The notes below the pieces were generated by a model. That model made no database searches. It was given only the letters and a program-made list of their open reading frames with translations, and was not told where the DNA came from. Shown piece by piece: positions 1 through 7,325 of a DNA stretch of 41,844 bases; position 1 is the stretch's first letter; every line of letters begins with the position of its first letter. This DNA comes from Planctomycetota bacterium (GTDB lineage Bacteria > Planctomycetota > PUPC01 > JACPCR01): assembly GCA_016179685.1 (NCBI GenBank), contig JACPCR010000136.1, positions 1 to 41,844 on the forward strand. The letters run 5' to 3'. The translations under genes were made by a program, and so were the position numbers.

Positions 1-84
1 GTGAGCGTAACCTCTACTGAACCGCCGTATACGAGGCCCGTACGTACGGTGGTGTGACAGGGAAAGCCCGCGAGGGCCTACCTA
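1..84 (+). mobile_element. 3' end of a group II intron (domains V and VI), truncated by the window edge
   Basis: Positions 21-53 fold as a textbook domain V: a 9-bp lower stem (21-29 with 45-53), a two-base bulge on the 3' side (43-44), a 4-bp upper stem (30-33 with 39-42) and a short loop. The catalytic triad position reads CGC (23-25) and its middle G faces a U, as expected. A domain-VI-like hairpin follows at about 58-82, with an A near position 80 that could be the branch point, and the intron would end in AT at 83-84. The CGC triad and layout recall bacterial class C introns. The intron body and its reverse transcriptase would lie to the left, outside the window. The intron boundary is inferred. 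Confidence 0.72.
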
Positions 85-91
85 TGTCGAT

Positions 92-142
92 GCCATTCGA
101 GGCTGACACCCCGCGGACGTAGACAAAGCGTTCACAACGGGA
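92..142 (+). repeat. 51-bp direct repeat, left copy
   Basis: This stretch matches 41794-41844 at 43 of 51 positions in the same orientation, with no gaps. It starts 7 bp after the inferred 3' end of the group II intron, so it may be the flank of the intron target. The partner copy forms the last 51 bases of the window. Confidence 0.8.
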
Positions 143-196
143 TAAATTCCTTGCCACGCGATTGAAATTCCGAGCCTATGAGCTTAGTCGTCCGCC

Positions 197-754
197 ATGC
201 CCGATGAACGTTCCTCCAGGGAATACTTCGTCCTGACCGCGCTGGGGGCGGACCGTCCCGGCATCGTCGCCGAGGTCACGGAATTCCTCCACCAGCACGG
301 CTGCAACGTGGAGGAGAGCCGCATGTCGATCCTCGGCGGCGAGTTCGGCCTCCTCCTGCTCGTGGCTGCGCCCGCGGGCGCGTCGGCCCAGTTCAGCCAG
401 AGGCTTGCCGAACTGGAGGCTCGCAGCCGCCTGGAAGTGCGCTGCAGGCCGACGGGGCCGCCCCAGGCGCACCGTGTTCTGGGCGCGCTGCCCTACCGCG
501 TCAAGACCTACGCACTCGACCACGAGGGCATCATCCACGCCATCAGCCAGTCGCTCTCACAGCTTGGCGTCAATATCGTTTCCGCCTCGGCCACCTCTTA
601 TCCGGCCCCCATCAGCGGCACCCCGCTCTTCCAGATGGAGATGAAGATTGATGTTCCGACCGGTGTCGAGATTCCGCGGCTACGCGCAGCCCTCGAGCGC
701 GTCGCTCTCCAGCAAAATGCCGATATCGACCTGACTCCAGAGCCAGCTTCTTAG
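197..754 (+). CDS. Double ACT-domain protein, GcvR-like regulator
   Basis: The 185-residue protein has two ACT-type halves. The first (about residues 9-85) opens with FVLTALGADRPGIVAEVTEF and continues with GCNVEESRMSILGGEFGLLL, the classic amino-acid-binding ACT signature. The second (about 97-180) begins YRVKTYALDHEGIIHAISQS and follows with LGVNIVSASATSY. Tandem ACT proteins of this size are annotated as glycine cleavage repressor GcvR or related small-molecule-sensing regulators acting in the cytoplasm. No DNA-binding domain is visible, which fits GcvR, known to act through partner proteins. The ATG at 197 has no clear Shine-Dalgarno sequence. It stands alone between the intron tail and a repeat block, so context gives no target; the ligand cannot be inferred. 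Confidence 0.82.
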   Translation: MPDERSSREYFVLTALGADRPGIVAEVTEFLHQHGCNVEESRMSILGGEFGLLLLVAAPAGASAQFSQRLAELEARSRLEVRCRPTGPPQAHRVLGALPYRVKTYALDHEGIIHAISQSLSQLGVNIVSASATSYPAPISGTPLFQMEMKIDVPTGVEIPRLRAALERVALQQNADIDLTPEPAS

Positions 755-905
755 AGTCCAAGGGTGTAACTTCTCCGCGCCCGCTATCGCGGGCACCCGG
801 CGGAGATATTGAAAGGTGTCAGGTTTCGGGTGTCAGTTGATTCCTGAACCCTGAACCCTGACACCTTTTCACCCTTGTTGGGTTGCGGGTATCACCCGCC
901 TTCAT
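752..905 (+). repeat. Composite dispersed repeat, copy A
   Basis: After the ACT gene comes a block shared in order with 19880-20135: a strong hairpin (CTCCGCGCCCGC, four bases, then GCGGGC and GCGGAG), GTGTCAGG units, GATTCCTGA, CCTGACACC units, and finally GGTTGCGGG followed by CCCGCC. Here the GTGTCAG units are few and partly mutated to CCTGAAC. The hairpin may also end transcription of the upstream gene, but it lacks a T tract. Confidence 0.75.
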
Positions 906-945
906 AGACGGGTTCGGATTTGCTGGTGCACGGACGAACCCGTTT
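906..945. repeat. Variable-arm palindrome, degenerate member
   Basis: AGACGGGTTCG (906-916) pairs with CGAACCCGTTT (935-945) with one mismatch, around a tip containing TGC, TGGT, GCA. The outer arm resembles that of the palindrome at 33334-33385 and, less closely, those at 31271 and 33270. Confidence 0.6.
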
Positions 946-1174
946 TACAGCGAAGCTGCCGCGCGGCGGCCCCAAACCGACCCTTCATTCTCCCGCGCTC
1001 CTCCTCGAAACCCGATCGGGCCTTCCGCGGACGACGAAGACGATACGACGCCAGGGCCATGTTTCCTGCGATCAACGCGCGTGCTCGAAACCCGATCGGA
1101 CCTTTCGACGACGAGAACGAGAACGACGACGAAGAGGACGATTCGACACGGCAGTCCCAAACCTGTCTCATCGG
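946..1174. repeat. Gene-free low-complexity stretch with an approximately 80-bp-period repeat
   Basis: CTCGAAACCCGATCGG followed by CCTT and a GACGA/GAACGA-rich run occurs at about 1003-1047 and again at 1083-1128. The reading frames that cross it encode runs of Ser/Asp/Glu or Arg and show no domain, so I take it as non-coding. It ends where the MoaD-like gene on the minus strand ends. Confidence 0.6.
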
Positions 1175-1495
1175 TTACGGTTTGGACACTTGGAGAGTCC
1201 TCGTGCACTCGTGTCGTCCCTCGCACGCTGGGTGGGCACGAGGTCCGTCCCTGCCCAAACCGCCCGCAACGGGAGGGAAGACGCTCAGCAGGTCGCCCTC
1301 GCGAAGCACCGAGTCCCGATTCTGCTGAACCCCGTTGACCATCGTCAGGTGCGTCAGCTTCTCCGGCACGCCAAGCTGGTCGAGCACGCCGCCCGCGGTC
1401 ACCCCCTCCGGCACCTCCAGCTCCGCCGTGCGGTTCTTGGAGTCCGGCGGCAAGTAGCGGGTGAGACTGGCAAATAGCTTGACTTTGATCTTCAT
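1175..1495 (-). CDS. MoaD/ThiS-like sulfur carrier with a C-terminal extension past the GG motif
   Basis: Residues 1-80 look like a MoaD-family ubiquitin-like fold, from MKIKVKLFASLTRYLP to the end motif LLSVFPPVAGG. MoaD is thiocarboxylated on the terminal Gly and supplies dithiolene sulfur to molybdopterin, the ligand of W in the AOR encoded two genes upstream. The start ATG at 1495 lies three bases after the stop of the oxidoreductase gene, so they are probably translated together. Oddly the frame does not stop after Gly-Gly (codons ending at 1259) but runs on for 27 residues into the repeat-rich region. An 8-bp inverted repeat (CCTCGTGC 1199-1206, GCACGAGG 1236-1243) lies in the extension, where a terminator would be expected if the gene ended at GG. 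Either the tail is cleaved, or the stop codon was lost. Confidence 0.8.
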   Translation of the reverse strand: MKIKVKLFASLTRYLPPDSKNRTAELEVPEGVTAGGVLDQLGVPEKLTHLTMVNGVQQNRDSVLREGDLLSVFPPVAGGLGRDGPRAHPACEGRHECTRTLQVSKP

Positions 1496-1497
1496 GG

Positions 1498-2889
1498 TCA
1501 CTGCGGCTGCGTGCCGACGTAGGCGGCATGGTGCGGATTGGGCTTGGCCACCGGCTGAAGGCCCTGATGGCGGTAGCCGCGCTCGCTGCTGGCCTGGCCG
1601 GTGATCGTCATCTTCAGGAGCTTGGACGCCGCCTGGCTGGCGACGTAAGGCCTGCGGATGTCCAGCGGATTGTCCTGGAGGTATCTCTTCCACGGGCCGA
1701 GCGCCGAACGCGTCTGGATCAGGCCCTTGACCATCCCCAGGTCGTTCAGCATCGCGATGTCCTGGGCCGGGCCGAGGAAGATGGCGCCGGTGAGGACGTC
1801 GCCGGACCACACCAGCTTGCGATAGACGGGCCGGGACTCGTTGGCCACGAGGCTGACGTCGTCGTGCCGGCCCCAGGCCCCGAAGCTCGCACACTGGAGT
1901 CGGCATACGTCCAGTATGTTGATCAGCAAACTGCCCCAGTAGCGGACGTCCCTGCCCGCCATGTTCGCTCCGGCGACCTTGCCGTGCTCCACCGCCGTGG
2001 GCTGGATGGCGTGAACCGCGCGCCCGCCGGTCAGCAGGTCGGGCCCCTCCGCCACGTCCCCCGCGGCATAGACGTTGGGCACGCTGGTCTGCATCCGGTC
2101 GTCGACCAGGATGCCCTGGCCGGTCCGCACGCCCGTGCCCTCGACGAGTTTGAGGTTGGGCCGGATGCCGGTAGCGAGGACCACGGCGTCGGCCGGAATG
2201 GCGCTGCCGTCCTGGAGCTGGACCTTTTTTTTGCCTTTGCCGCGGCCGGGCACGATCGCTGCGACCTTCGCGGCGGTATGGACGCCGACGCCTTGGCGGG
2301 CCAACCAGGCCTCGACGAGCGACGCCGACGGCCGATCGAGCATCCGCGGCAGCACCTGGTCCGCGATCTCCACGACGTGCACCTTCCAGCCGGCCTTCCA
2401 GGCGGCATTCAAGATGATGAAGCCGATGAAGCCGGCGCCGATGAACGCGACCTCCTTCCGCTTCCGGCCGCCTCCTGCCGCCAGGAGGCTGCGGGCGTCC
2501 TCGAGGGTCCAGAGTTGAGTCACACCATCCAGGTTCACGCCCTGGATGGGAAGGCTCGTGGCGGACGAGCCGGTGGCGATCAGGAGGTCGTCGTACGGCA
2601 GCACGATGCCGTCATCGAGAACGACCTCGTTGCGGTCCGATCGGACAGAGGCCACGCTGCGGCCGAAGAGGGTCTTCACCTTGAGGCGTGCGAAGTAGGC
2701 CTCGTCGCCGGTCTGGACCTGGCCTTCCGGGATTTCGCCGGCGATGAAGTAAGGCAGGACCATGCGGGCATAGGCCTGTTCCCGAGTGACCAGGGTGATC
2801 TCGGACTCTTCGGACTCGAGTTCCCGTATCGTGGTCATGGCGTTGATGCCAGCGGGACCTGCTCCGATGATGACATGTCGCTTGGCCAT
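1498..2889 (-). CDS. aorC: FAD/NAD(P)-dependent oxidoreductase of the AOR operon (AorC-like)
   Basis: This 463-residue flavoprotein has the two-dinucleotide-binding-domain fold: an N-terminal FAD motif IIGAGPAG (about residues 7-14), LLIATGS near 103, a second nucleotide-binding motif FIGAGFIG near 150, and the FAD-binding YAAGDVAEG near 275. It resembles the nitrite-reductase/rubredoxin-reductase type and has no redox-active CxxC. In the Aromatoleum aldehyde oxidoreductase, AorC is an FAD subunit that links the Fe-S chain to NAD+; the neighbours here match that layout, so the same role is inferred. It starts 11 bp after the DUF6941-like gene and a few bases before moaD. The last ~60 residues, rich in His and Pro, are less conserved in appearance. 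Confidence 0.82.
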   Translation of the reverse strand: MAKRHVIIGAGPAGINAMTTIRELESEESEITLVTREQAYARMVLPYFIAGEIPEGQVQTGDEAYFARLKVKTLFGRSVASVRSDRNEVVLDDGIVLPYDDLLIATGSSATSLPIQGVNLDGVTQLWTLEDARSLLAAGGGRKRKEVAFIGAGFIGFIILNAAWKAGWKVHVVEIADQVLPRMLDRPSASLVEAWLARQGVGVHTAAKVAAIVPGRGKGKKKVQLQDGSAIPADAVVLATGIRPNLKLVEGTGVRTGQGILVDDRMQTSVPNVYAAGDVAEGPDLLTGGRAVHAIQPTAVEHGKVAGANMAGRDVRYWGSLLINILDVCRLQCASFGAWGRHDDVSLVANESRPVYRKLVWSGDVLTGAIFLGPAQDIAMLNDLGMVKGLIQTRSALGPWKRYLQDNPLDIRRPYVASQAASKLLKMTITGQASSERGYRHQGLQPVAKPNPHHAAYVGTQPQ

Positions 2890-2900
2890 GGAATCTCTCC

Positions 2901-3338
2901 TTATTTCTTGGTCTCGGGCTTCGGGATGGGGAGCACCAGGATACGGCGTTCGACCAGGAAATCATTGCCGGCATACACTTTCAACCGGTATTCCCCCTGG
3001 GACGGAAACGTGATGTTGCGAAAATAGAAGATCACCTCGGAGGTGGCCCGGGGGTCCTCGCCGGACACACGGCCCGTGACAGAGAAGATCGGCTCGCGCT
3101 CCTCGTTCACGTCCACCAGGACGAGCCGGAGCGGGATTTCGCCCCGGACGTCCGTCAAGGCGAGATAAACGACCATCAGATCGTGCCGGACCGGGAAGGT
3201 GGGGGCGAAGATAGTGGAGAAAATCCCGATCAGGGAGTGTTTGTTCGTTCCACGCTCCGCGATGACCAGGTCGCACAGGATCAGCGCGAGCGGATAGGGG
3301 ACACAGATCGGCTTGGCCTCACCTGCGGGATGTTCCAT
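2901..3338 (-). CDS. DUF6941-like protein of unknown function
   Basis: The 145-residue protein contains LILCDLVIAERGTNKHSLIG, then IFAPTFP, and ends with SQGEYRLKVYAGNDFL and a Lys-rich tail. It looks like a single beta-sandwich domain and resembles DUF6941 proteins, whose function is not known to me. No signal peptide or metal motif is visible. Its ATG shares one base with the TAA stop of the AOR gene (TAATG), so the two are translationally coupled. It is not part of the characterised aorABC set; within this operon it could be a chaperone or a regulator, but that is a guess from position only. Confidence 0.68.
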   Translation of the reverse strand: MEHPAGEAKPICVPYPLALILCDLVIAERGTNKHSLIGIFSTIFAPTFPVRHDLMVVYLALTDVRGEIPLRLVLVDVNEEREPIFSVTGRVSGEDPRATSEVIFYFRNITFPSQGEYRLKVYAGNDFLVERRILVLPIPKPETKK

Positions 3339-5236
3339 TAGAGCAGCCCCAATTCGAGCAGTTTTTCGCCGGTGGGGACGCCCTGCTTCGACCATCCGCG
3401 CAGCTCGTAGTAACGGGGCAGCATCTCGTGCAGCCGATTGACGCATCCCCGCGTCGGTCCCCCGGGTATGGGCTCCTTCAGGATGCGCCGCGGCAACGTG
3501 TCGTCCCGGGCCTTGAACCCGGCCTTGAGATTCCACAGCCGCTCGAGATTGAAGATGCGTTCCCCGGCCTTCTGCAGCTCCTCCATGGAGACATCGAGGC
3601 CGGTGGCCGCGATGAACTCCTCGCGAATCTCCGGCAGGCCGATGCCGAAGGTCAGGAAGACGCAGAGGCCCGAGGCGTCCACGACGGACGTGGCGTCCTG
3701 GAACGCCTTCACGATCTCCGGCTTGCCCTCCGTCACCCGAGGGTCGGTCTTCTGCGGGATGCCGAGGATTTCCGTGGAGACGGTATAGGCCTTGAGGTGG
3801 CAGGCCCCGCGGTTCGACGTGGCGTAGCTGAGCCCCATGCCCTGGATGGCCCGGGGCTCATACGCGGGAAATTCCGAGCCCTTGACGCCCATGAAGAGAT
3901 CGGGCCGGCCGTACTTGCGGCACAGCCGCATCGAACCCTCGGCGAGCTCGTTGCCGAAGCCCTGGCGGTAGGCCGTACGCTCCACCATGCCGACGAGGGC
4001 GTCGCCGCTGCCGAACTTCAGGGGAATGTCCGTCTCCTCCGGGCGGATGAGGCCCATCTCGTAGAGCTCCATGGCGGCGGCCAGCGTCGAGCCCATCGAG
4101 ATCGGGTCGAGCCCCAGCTCGTTGCACAGGGTGTTGGCCTTGAGCACCGCATCGAGGTCGCCCACGCCGCAGTCGGACCCGAGCGCCCAGGCCGGCTCGT
4201 ACTCGGGGCCCTCCCCGGCGGCCGTCCAGTGGTGCGGGTGCGTCGTCACCTGGAAACGGGTGCGGCCCGCCTCGGAGACGCGGGTCACACGCCCGCAGGC
4301 GATGGTGCAGGCGAAACAGGCCTTGTTCGCCAGCGTCAGGCTCGACGCCAGTTCCTTTTCCGTCACCTTCTCACCCACCCTTTGGCGTGACCACGCCCCG
4401 CCCAGGGTCTCCCCGCTGATCGAGTCCGCTCCCTCGAACTGGGCCTGCTGGAAGTTGCGCGTCGGCATCGCGCCCGCCTCGTTGATGACGTTCATCAGGA
4501 CGTTCGTCCCATAGGTGGGCAGGCCCGTGCCGGTGACCGGATGGGTCCGGAGCTTGGCCTTCTTGGCCCAGGTGGCGGCGAGAAAATCCCGGGGCCGGGC
4601 CAGGGCGACGCCGCCCGTGCCCCGGACCGCGATAGCTTTCAGGTTCTTCGACCCCATGACTGCGCCGACGCCGGACCGGCCCGCCGCGCGATGCAGGTCG
4701 TTCATGATGGCGGCGAACCGGACGAGGCGCTCGCCCGCGGGCCCGATGCTGGCGATGCGGGCGCCGGGTATCCCCACCTCGCGCCGAATCCTTTCCTCGG
4801 TCTCCCAGACGGTCCCGCCCCAGAGAGCCTCGGCGGAGCGGATTTCGACCTGCTCGTCATAAATCCAGAGGTAGACGGGCGTTCGGGCCTTTCCCTCGAT
4901 GATCAGGAGGTCGTAGCCCGCGAACTTGAGCTCGGGGCCCCAGTGCCCGCCGGAGTTGGACGTGGTGATCGTGCCGGTCAGGGGCCCCTTCGTGATGACC
5001 ATGTACCGCGCCCCGCAGGAAGCGCTCGTTCCCGTCAGTGGGCCCGTGGCGAAGATGAGCTTGTTCGCCGGGCGAAACGGGCCGGTCCTCGGGCTGCACT
5101 CCTCGAAGAGGTAGCGCGCGCCGAGGCCGCGGCCACCCAAGTAATCCCGCGCCCAGTCCATCCGGGTGTCCTCGATGGACGAGACACCGCGGGACAGATC
5201 GACTCGCAGGGTCTTTCCGGTCCAGCCCCCTGTCAT
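3338..5236 (-). CDS. aorB: Tungsten-dependent aldehyde:ferredoxin oxidoreductase, catalytic subunit
   Basis: The 632-residue protein oxidises aldehydes to acids and passes electrons to an Fe-S protein. Family features are clear: N-terminal GGWTGKTLRVDL, GGRGLGARYLFEE, GPLTGT, and NSGGHWGPELKFAGYD. The [4Fe-4S] ligands are Cys307, Cys310 and Cys314 (CFACTIAC) plus Cys525 in DASGLC. The length is close to that of characterised AORs. The frame is open to an ATG at 5254, which overlaps the upstream stop as TGATG. I prefer the ATG at 5236 because a GGGGAGGG ribosome-binding site lies about 9 bases upstream and the protein then starts like other family members. The preceding gene is a four-cluster ferredoxin, as in aorAB operons. 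The substrate cannot be told from sequence. Confidence 0.93.
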   Translation of the reverse strand: MTGGWTGKTLRVDLSRGVSSIEDTRMDWARDYLGGRGLGARYLFEECSPRTGPFRPANKLIFATGPLTGTSASCGARYMVITKGPLTGTITTSNSGGHWGPELKFAGYDLLIIEGKARTPVYLWIYDEQVEIRSAEALWGGTVWETEERIRREVGIPGARIASIGPAGERLVRFAAIMNDLHRAAGRSGVGAVMGSKNLKAIAVRGTGGVALARPRDFLAATWAKKAKLRTHPVTGTGLPTYGTNVLMNVINEAGAMPTRNFQQAQFEGADSISGETLGGAWSRQRVGEKVTEKELASSLTLANKACFACTIACGRVTRVSEAGRTRFQVTTHPHHWTAAGEGPEYEPAWALGSDCGVGDLDAVLKANTLCNELGLDPISMGSTLAAAMELYEMGLIRPEETDIPLKFGSGDALVGMVERTAYRQGFGNELAEGSMRLCRKYGRPDLFMGVKGSEFPAYEPRAIQGMGLSYATSNRGACHLKAYTVSTEILGIPQKTDPRVTEGKPEIVKAFQDATSVVDASGLCVFLTFGIGLPEIREEFIAATGLDVSMEELQKAGERIFNLERLWNLKAGFKARDDTLPRRILKEPIPGGPTRGCVNRLHEMLPRYYELRGWSKQGVPTGEKLLELGLL

Positions 5237-5253
5237 GGTCTCGGCCCTCCCCA

Positions 5254-5769
5254 TCAAGCCTTGGCCGCGGTAGCGGCGGTTTCCGCAGCCAACGCTCCGT
5301 AGGCCTCCACGAAACTTTTCTGTACTCGCTGCCCCCACGACTCCACCCAGCCCGCGCCGTCCGCGTCGACGACCTCGATCGCATGCGTCGGGCAAGCCCG
5401 GGCGCACGCGGGATCGCCGTCGCACAGGTTGCACTTCGCCGCCTTGCTCACCTTGGGGTCGTAAAACACCGTGCCGAACGGGCAGGCGATGGTGCACAGG
5501 CCGCAGCCGACACAAGCCTCTGGAATGACCACCTTGGCACCGGTCTGAGGCTGGATGGCAATGGCGTTGACGGGACAGGCCTGGAGACACCAGGCCTCGT
5601 CGCACTGGAAACACGTATAAGGAGCATAACTCGCCAGCTCGTCGAAAATGTTCACGCGGATGAGCGACCGCGAAGGCGCAAACGTGCCGGTCTGCACCCA
5701 GGAGCACGCCAATTCGCACTGCATACAGCCCGTGCACCTTTCCGGGATGATCTTCAGGAACTTGGCCAT
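5254..5769 (-). CDS. aorA: Four-[4Fe-4S] ferredoxin-like electron-transfer subunit of AOR
   Basis: Sixteen cysteines in four groups fit four [4Fe-4S] clusters: residues 12/15/18/22, 53/56/61/65, 86/89/92/96 and 113/116/122/126. This is the HycB/CooF/AorA type of polyferredoxin, cytoplasmic, carrying electrons between the AOR catalytic subunit and the FAD subunit. The frame is open up to 5823, but the ATG at 5769 begins MAKFLKIIPERCTGC as in the family and has GAGGAG upstream. It is first in the operon, with a candidate promoter at 5832-5859. The last ~35 residues are Ala-rich and carry no cluster motif. Confidence 0.9.
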   Translation of the reverse strand: MAKFLKIIPERCTGCMQCELACSWVQTGTFAPSRSLIRVNIFDELASYAPYTCFQCDEAWCLQACPVNAIAIQPQTGAKVVIPEACVGCGLCTIACPFGTVFYDPKVSKAAKCNLCDGDPACARACPTHAIEVVDADGAGWVESWGQRVQKSFVEAYGALAAETAATAAKA

Positions 5770-5831
5770 GGCCAGGAGTCTCCTCGTGGGCGGGCAGGTC
5801 GGCGCAGGAGCGCCGGGGTTCATGGACTGAC

Positions 5832-5859
5832 AGATTATTCAATTGGGTCTGGAAGTCAA
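5832..5859 (-). promoter_or_regulatory. Candidate promoter of the AOR operon
   Basis: On the minus strand TTGACT (5854-5859) is followed 14-16 bases later by AATAAT/TAATCT (5832-5839). The spacing is short for the better -10 match, so the call is tentative. It overlaps the last codons of the upstream ATPase gene and leaves a leader of about 55 bases. Confidence 0.35.
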
Positions 5860-7166
5860 CTGGGCCCTTCTCCGGCGGCCGAATAGGCGTAATACAGGGG
5901 GATGAAGGCCAGCCTCTGCTCGGGCAACCTCAAGAAAGGCGCGGTGGAGAAGACCAGGCCCTCCGGGCAGTTCGGATAGGTTTGCAACAACAAGTGAAGA
6001 CTGCGCAGGCGTCCCGCGGCCCCGCTTTTCACTTCCACCGGGCAGATTCGCCCCGCCACGGCGGCCAGATAATCCACCTCCGCGGAACTGCCCCTGGCCT
6101 CCCTGGCCCAGTAACACAGCTCGTCCTGGGAAAACGCCATCTCCTGTCCGACGAACTGTTCCGCCATGGCGCCCTCGTAGATGGAGAGGAGGTCCGACCG
6201 GGCATATTCCACGTCCACCGGCATCGCACACAGATGTTGCATCAGCCCAATGTCCACGACCAAGGCTTTGAATTTTTTTAAGGAAGCGCTGACGCCTAAC
6301 GGCAGTCCCGAGGGATTGGCTGCTGGAACCTTGCGAATGACCCGAGCCTGGCATAGGAGCTCAAACGCCTTCTTGATGGTCGGATTGCTGAATCCTTCTG
6401 CAAGCCGCGAGAACTTGATCTGCTGGCCAACGCTCCTGGCCACCGCACTGAACACCGCGTCCAGACAGCGTTTGTCCGCGTGCGGAGCGTATTTGGAAAA
6501 GTCCTGCCGGTAGGCCTCGGCGATTTCGGCCTGGACCCAGAAACTATCCTGGAAAGAACGCGTCTGGGCGTAGGCGGCCACGCTTTCGGGCATCCCGCCT
6601 ACAAAAAAATAGCGTCGCAATTCCTCCAAGAGGAGTTGATGAATAGCTTCGGGCTGCGCCGAGGGACTGGACAACACGACCTTGGCGGCCTCCTCCCGTC
6701 GTATGGCCCACAAGAACTCGGCAAAGCTCATGGGGTTCATTTCCATGAACTGCACGCGTCCCACGGGGAAGGAAACGTCTTGCAGGGCGAACTCCAGGAG
6801 CGAACCCGCAGCGACGACATGCAGCTCAGGGCATTCCTCCAGAAAGTAGCGGAGAGCCAGGATGGCCCTCGGGCAACTCTGGATTTCATCCAGGAACAGG
6901 AGTGTCTTGCCCGGCACGATCCTCGAATTGAGAAGGATTTCTAGGTCAGCAAGGATCTGCTGGGGACTGAGATCCCCCTGAAAAACGCGATGCCAGCTTC
7001 GATTCCTTTCGAGGTCCACGACGGCCAATCCCTGCTCAAAGTTCATTCTCCCGAATTCGACCACGGAATAGGTCTTACCGACCTGGCGGGGACCTCGGAG
7101 AATCAACGGTTTTCGTCTTGAACTGGCCTTCCACTCTTGTAAAGCATTATTTATGAACCGTTTCAT
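5856..7166 (-). CDS. AAA ATPase with DUF4143 domain (first of three)
   Basis: This 436-residue protein has a P-loop GPRQVGKT (about residues 25-32), a Walker B LLFLDEIQ, the sensor-like AAGSLLEFAL, and a C-terminal DUF4143 region. That region ends in AEVDYL and ICPVEVKSG, a restriction-nuclease-like D-x(n)-ExK arrangement. Such ATPases are common accessory genes in uncultured bacteria; their role is unproven and often guessed to be defence or toxin-like. The start at 7166 is AT-rich with a good promoter just upstream. It lies between two unrelated operons on the same strand. The two other DUF4143 ATPases in this window differ from it in sequence, so they are not recent copies. Confidence 0.88.
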   Translation of the reverse strand: MKRFINNALQEWKASSRRKPLILRGPRQVGKTYSVVEFGRMNFEQGLAVVDLERNRSWHRVFQGDLSPQQILADLEILLNSRIVPGKTLLFLDEIQSCPRAILALRYFLEECPELHVVAAGSLLEFALQDVSFPVGRVQFMEMNPMSFAEFLWAIRREEAAKVVLSSPSAQPEAIHQLLLEELRRYFFVGGMPESVAAYAQTRSFQDSFWVQAEIAEAYRQDFSKYAPHADKRCLDAVFSAVARSVGQQIKFSRLAEGFSNPTIKKAFELLCQARVIRKVPAANPSGLPLGVSASLKKFKALVVDIGLMQHLCAMPVDVEYARSDLLSIYEGAMAEQFVGQEMAFSQDELCYWAREARGSSAEVDYLAAVAGRICPVEVKSGAAGRLRSLHLLLQTYPNCPEGLVFSTAPFLRLPEQRLAFIPLYYAYSAAGEGPS

Positions 7167-7181
7167 AATAAATATAGGTTA

Positions 7182-7209
7182 ATATTAAACGATGTTTTTA
7201 AAAATTCAA
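7182..7209 (-). promoter_or_regulatory. Candidate promoter of the first DUF4143 ATPase
   Basis: TTGAAT (7204-7209) and TAATAT (7182-7187) are separated by 16 bases on the minus strand, in a local AT-rich patch (7160-7225) unlike the GC-rich surroundings. The start codon at 7166 is only about 10 bases below the expected transcription start. Confidence 0.5.
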
Positions 7210-7325
7210 GGTATATAATAGATGAAGCAGCAAAAACCCCTTTTGCCACAGATTCTCGCTTATAGGGGCTTGAGTCCGCAACGACTCAGGGAAGCCTTCA
7301 GCTTCCAAACACTAGATTTCACCGC

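Noticed and set aside
883..1529. Several overlapping frames in the repeat block after the ACT gene
   Set aside because: They encode low-complexity runs created by GACGA-type repeats and overlap on both strands with no domain.
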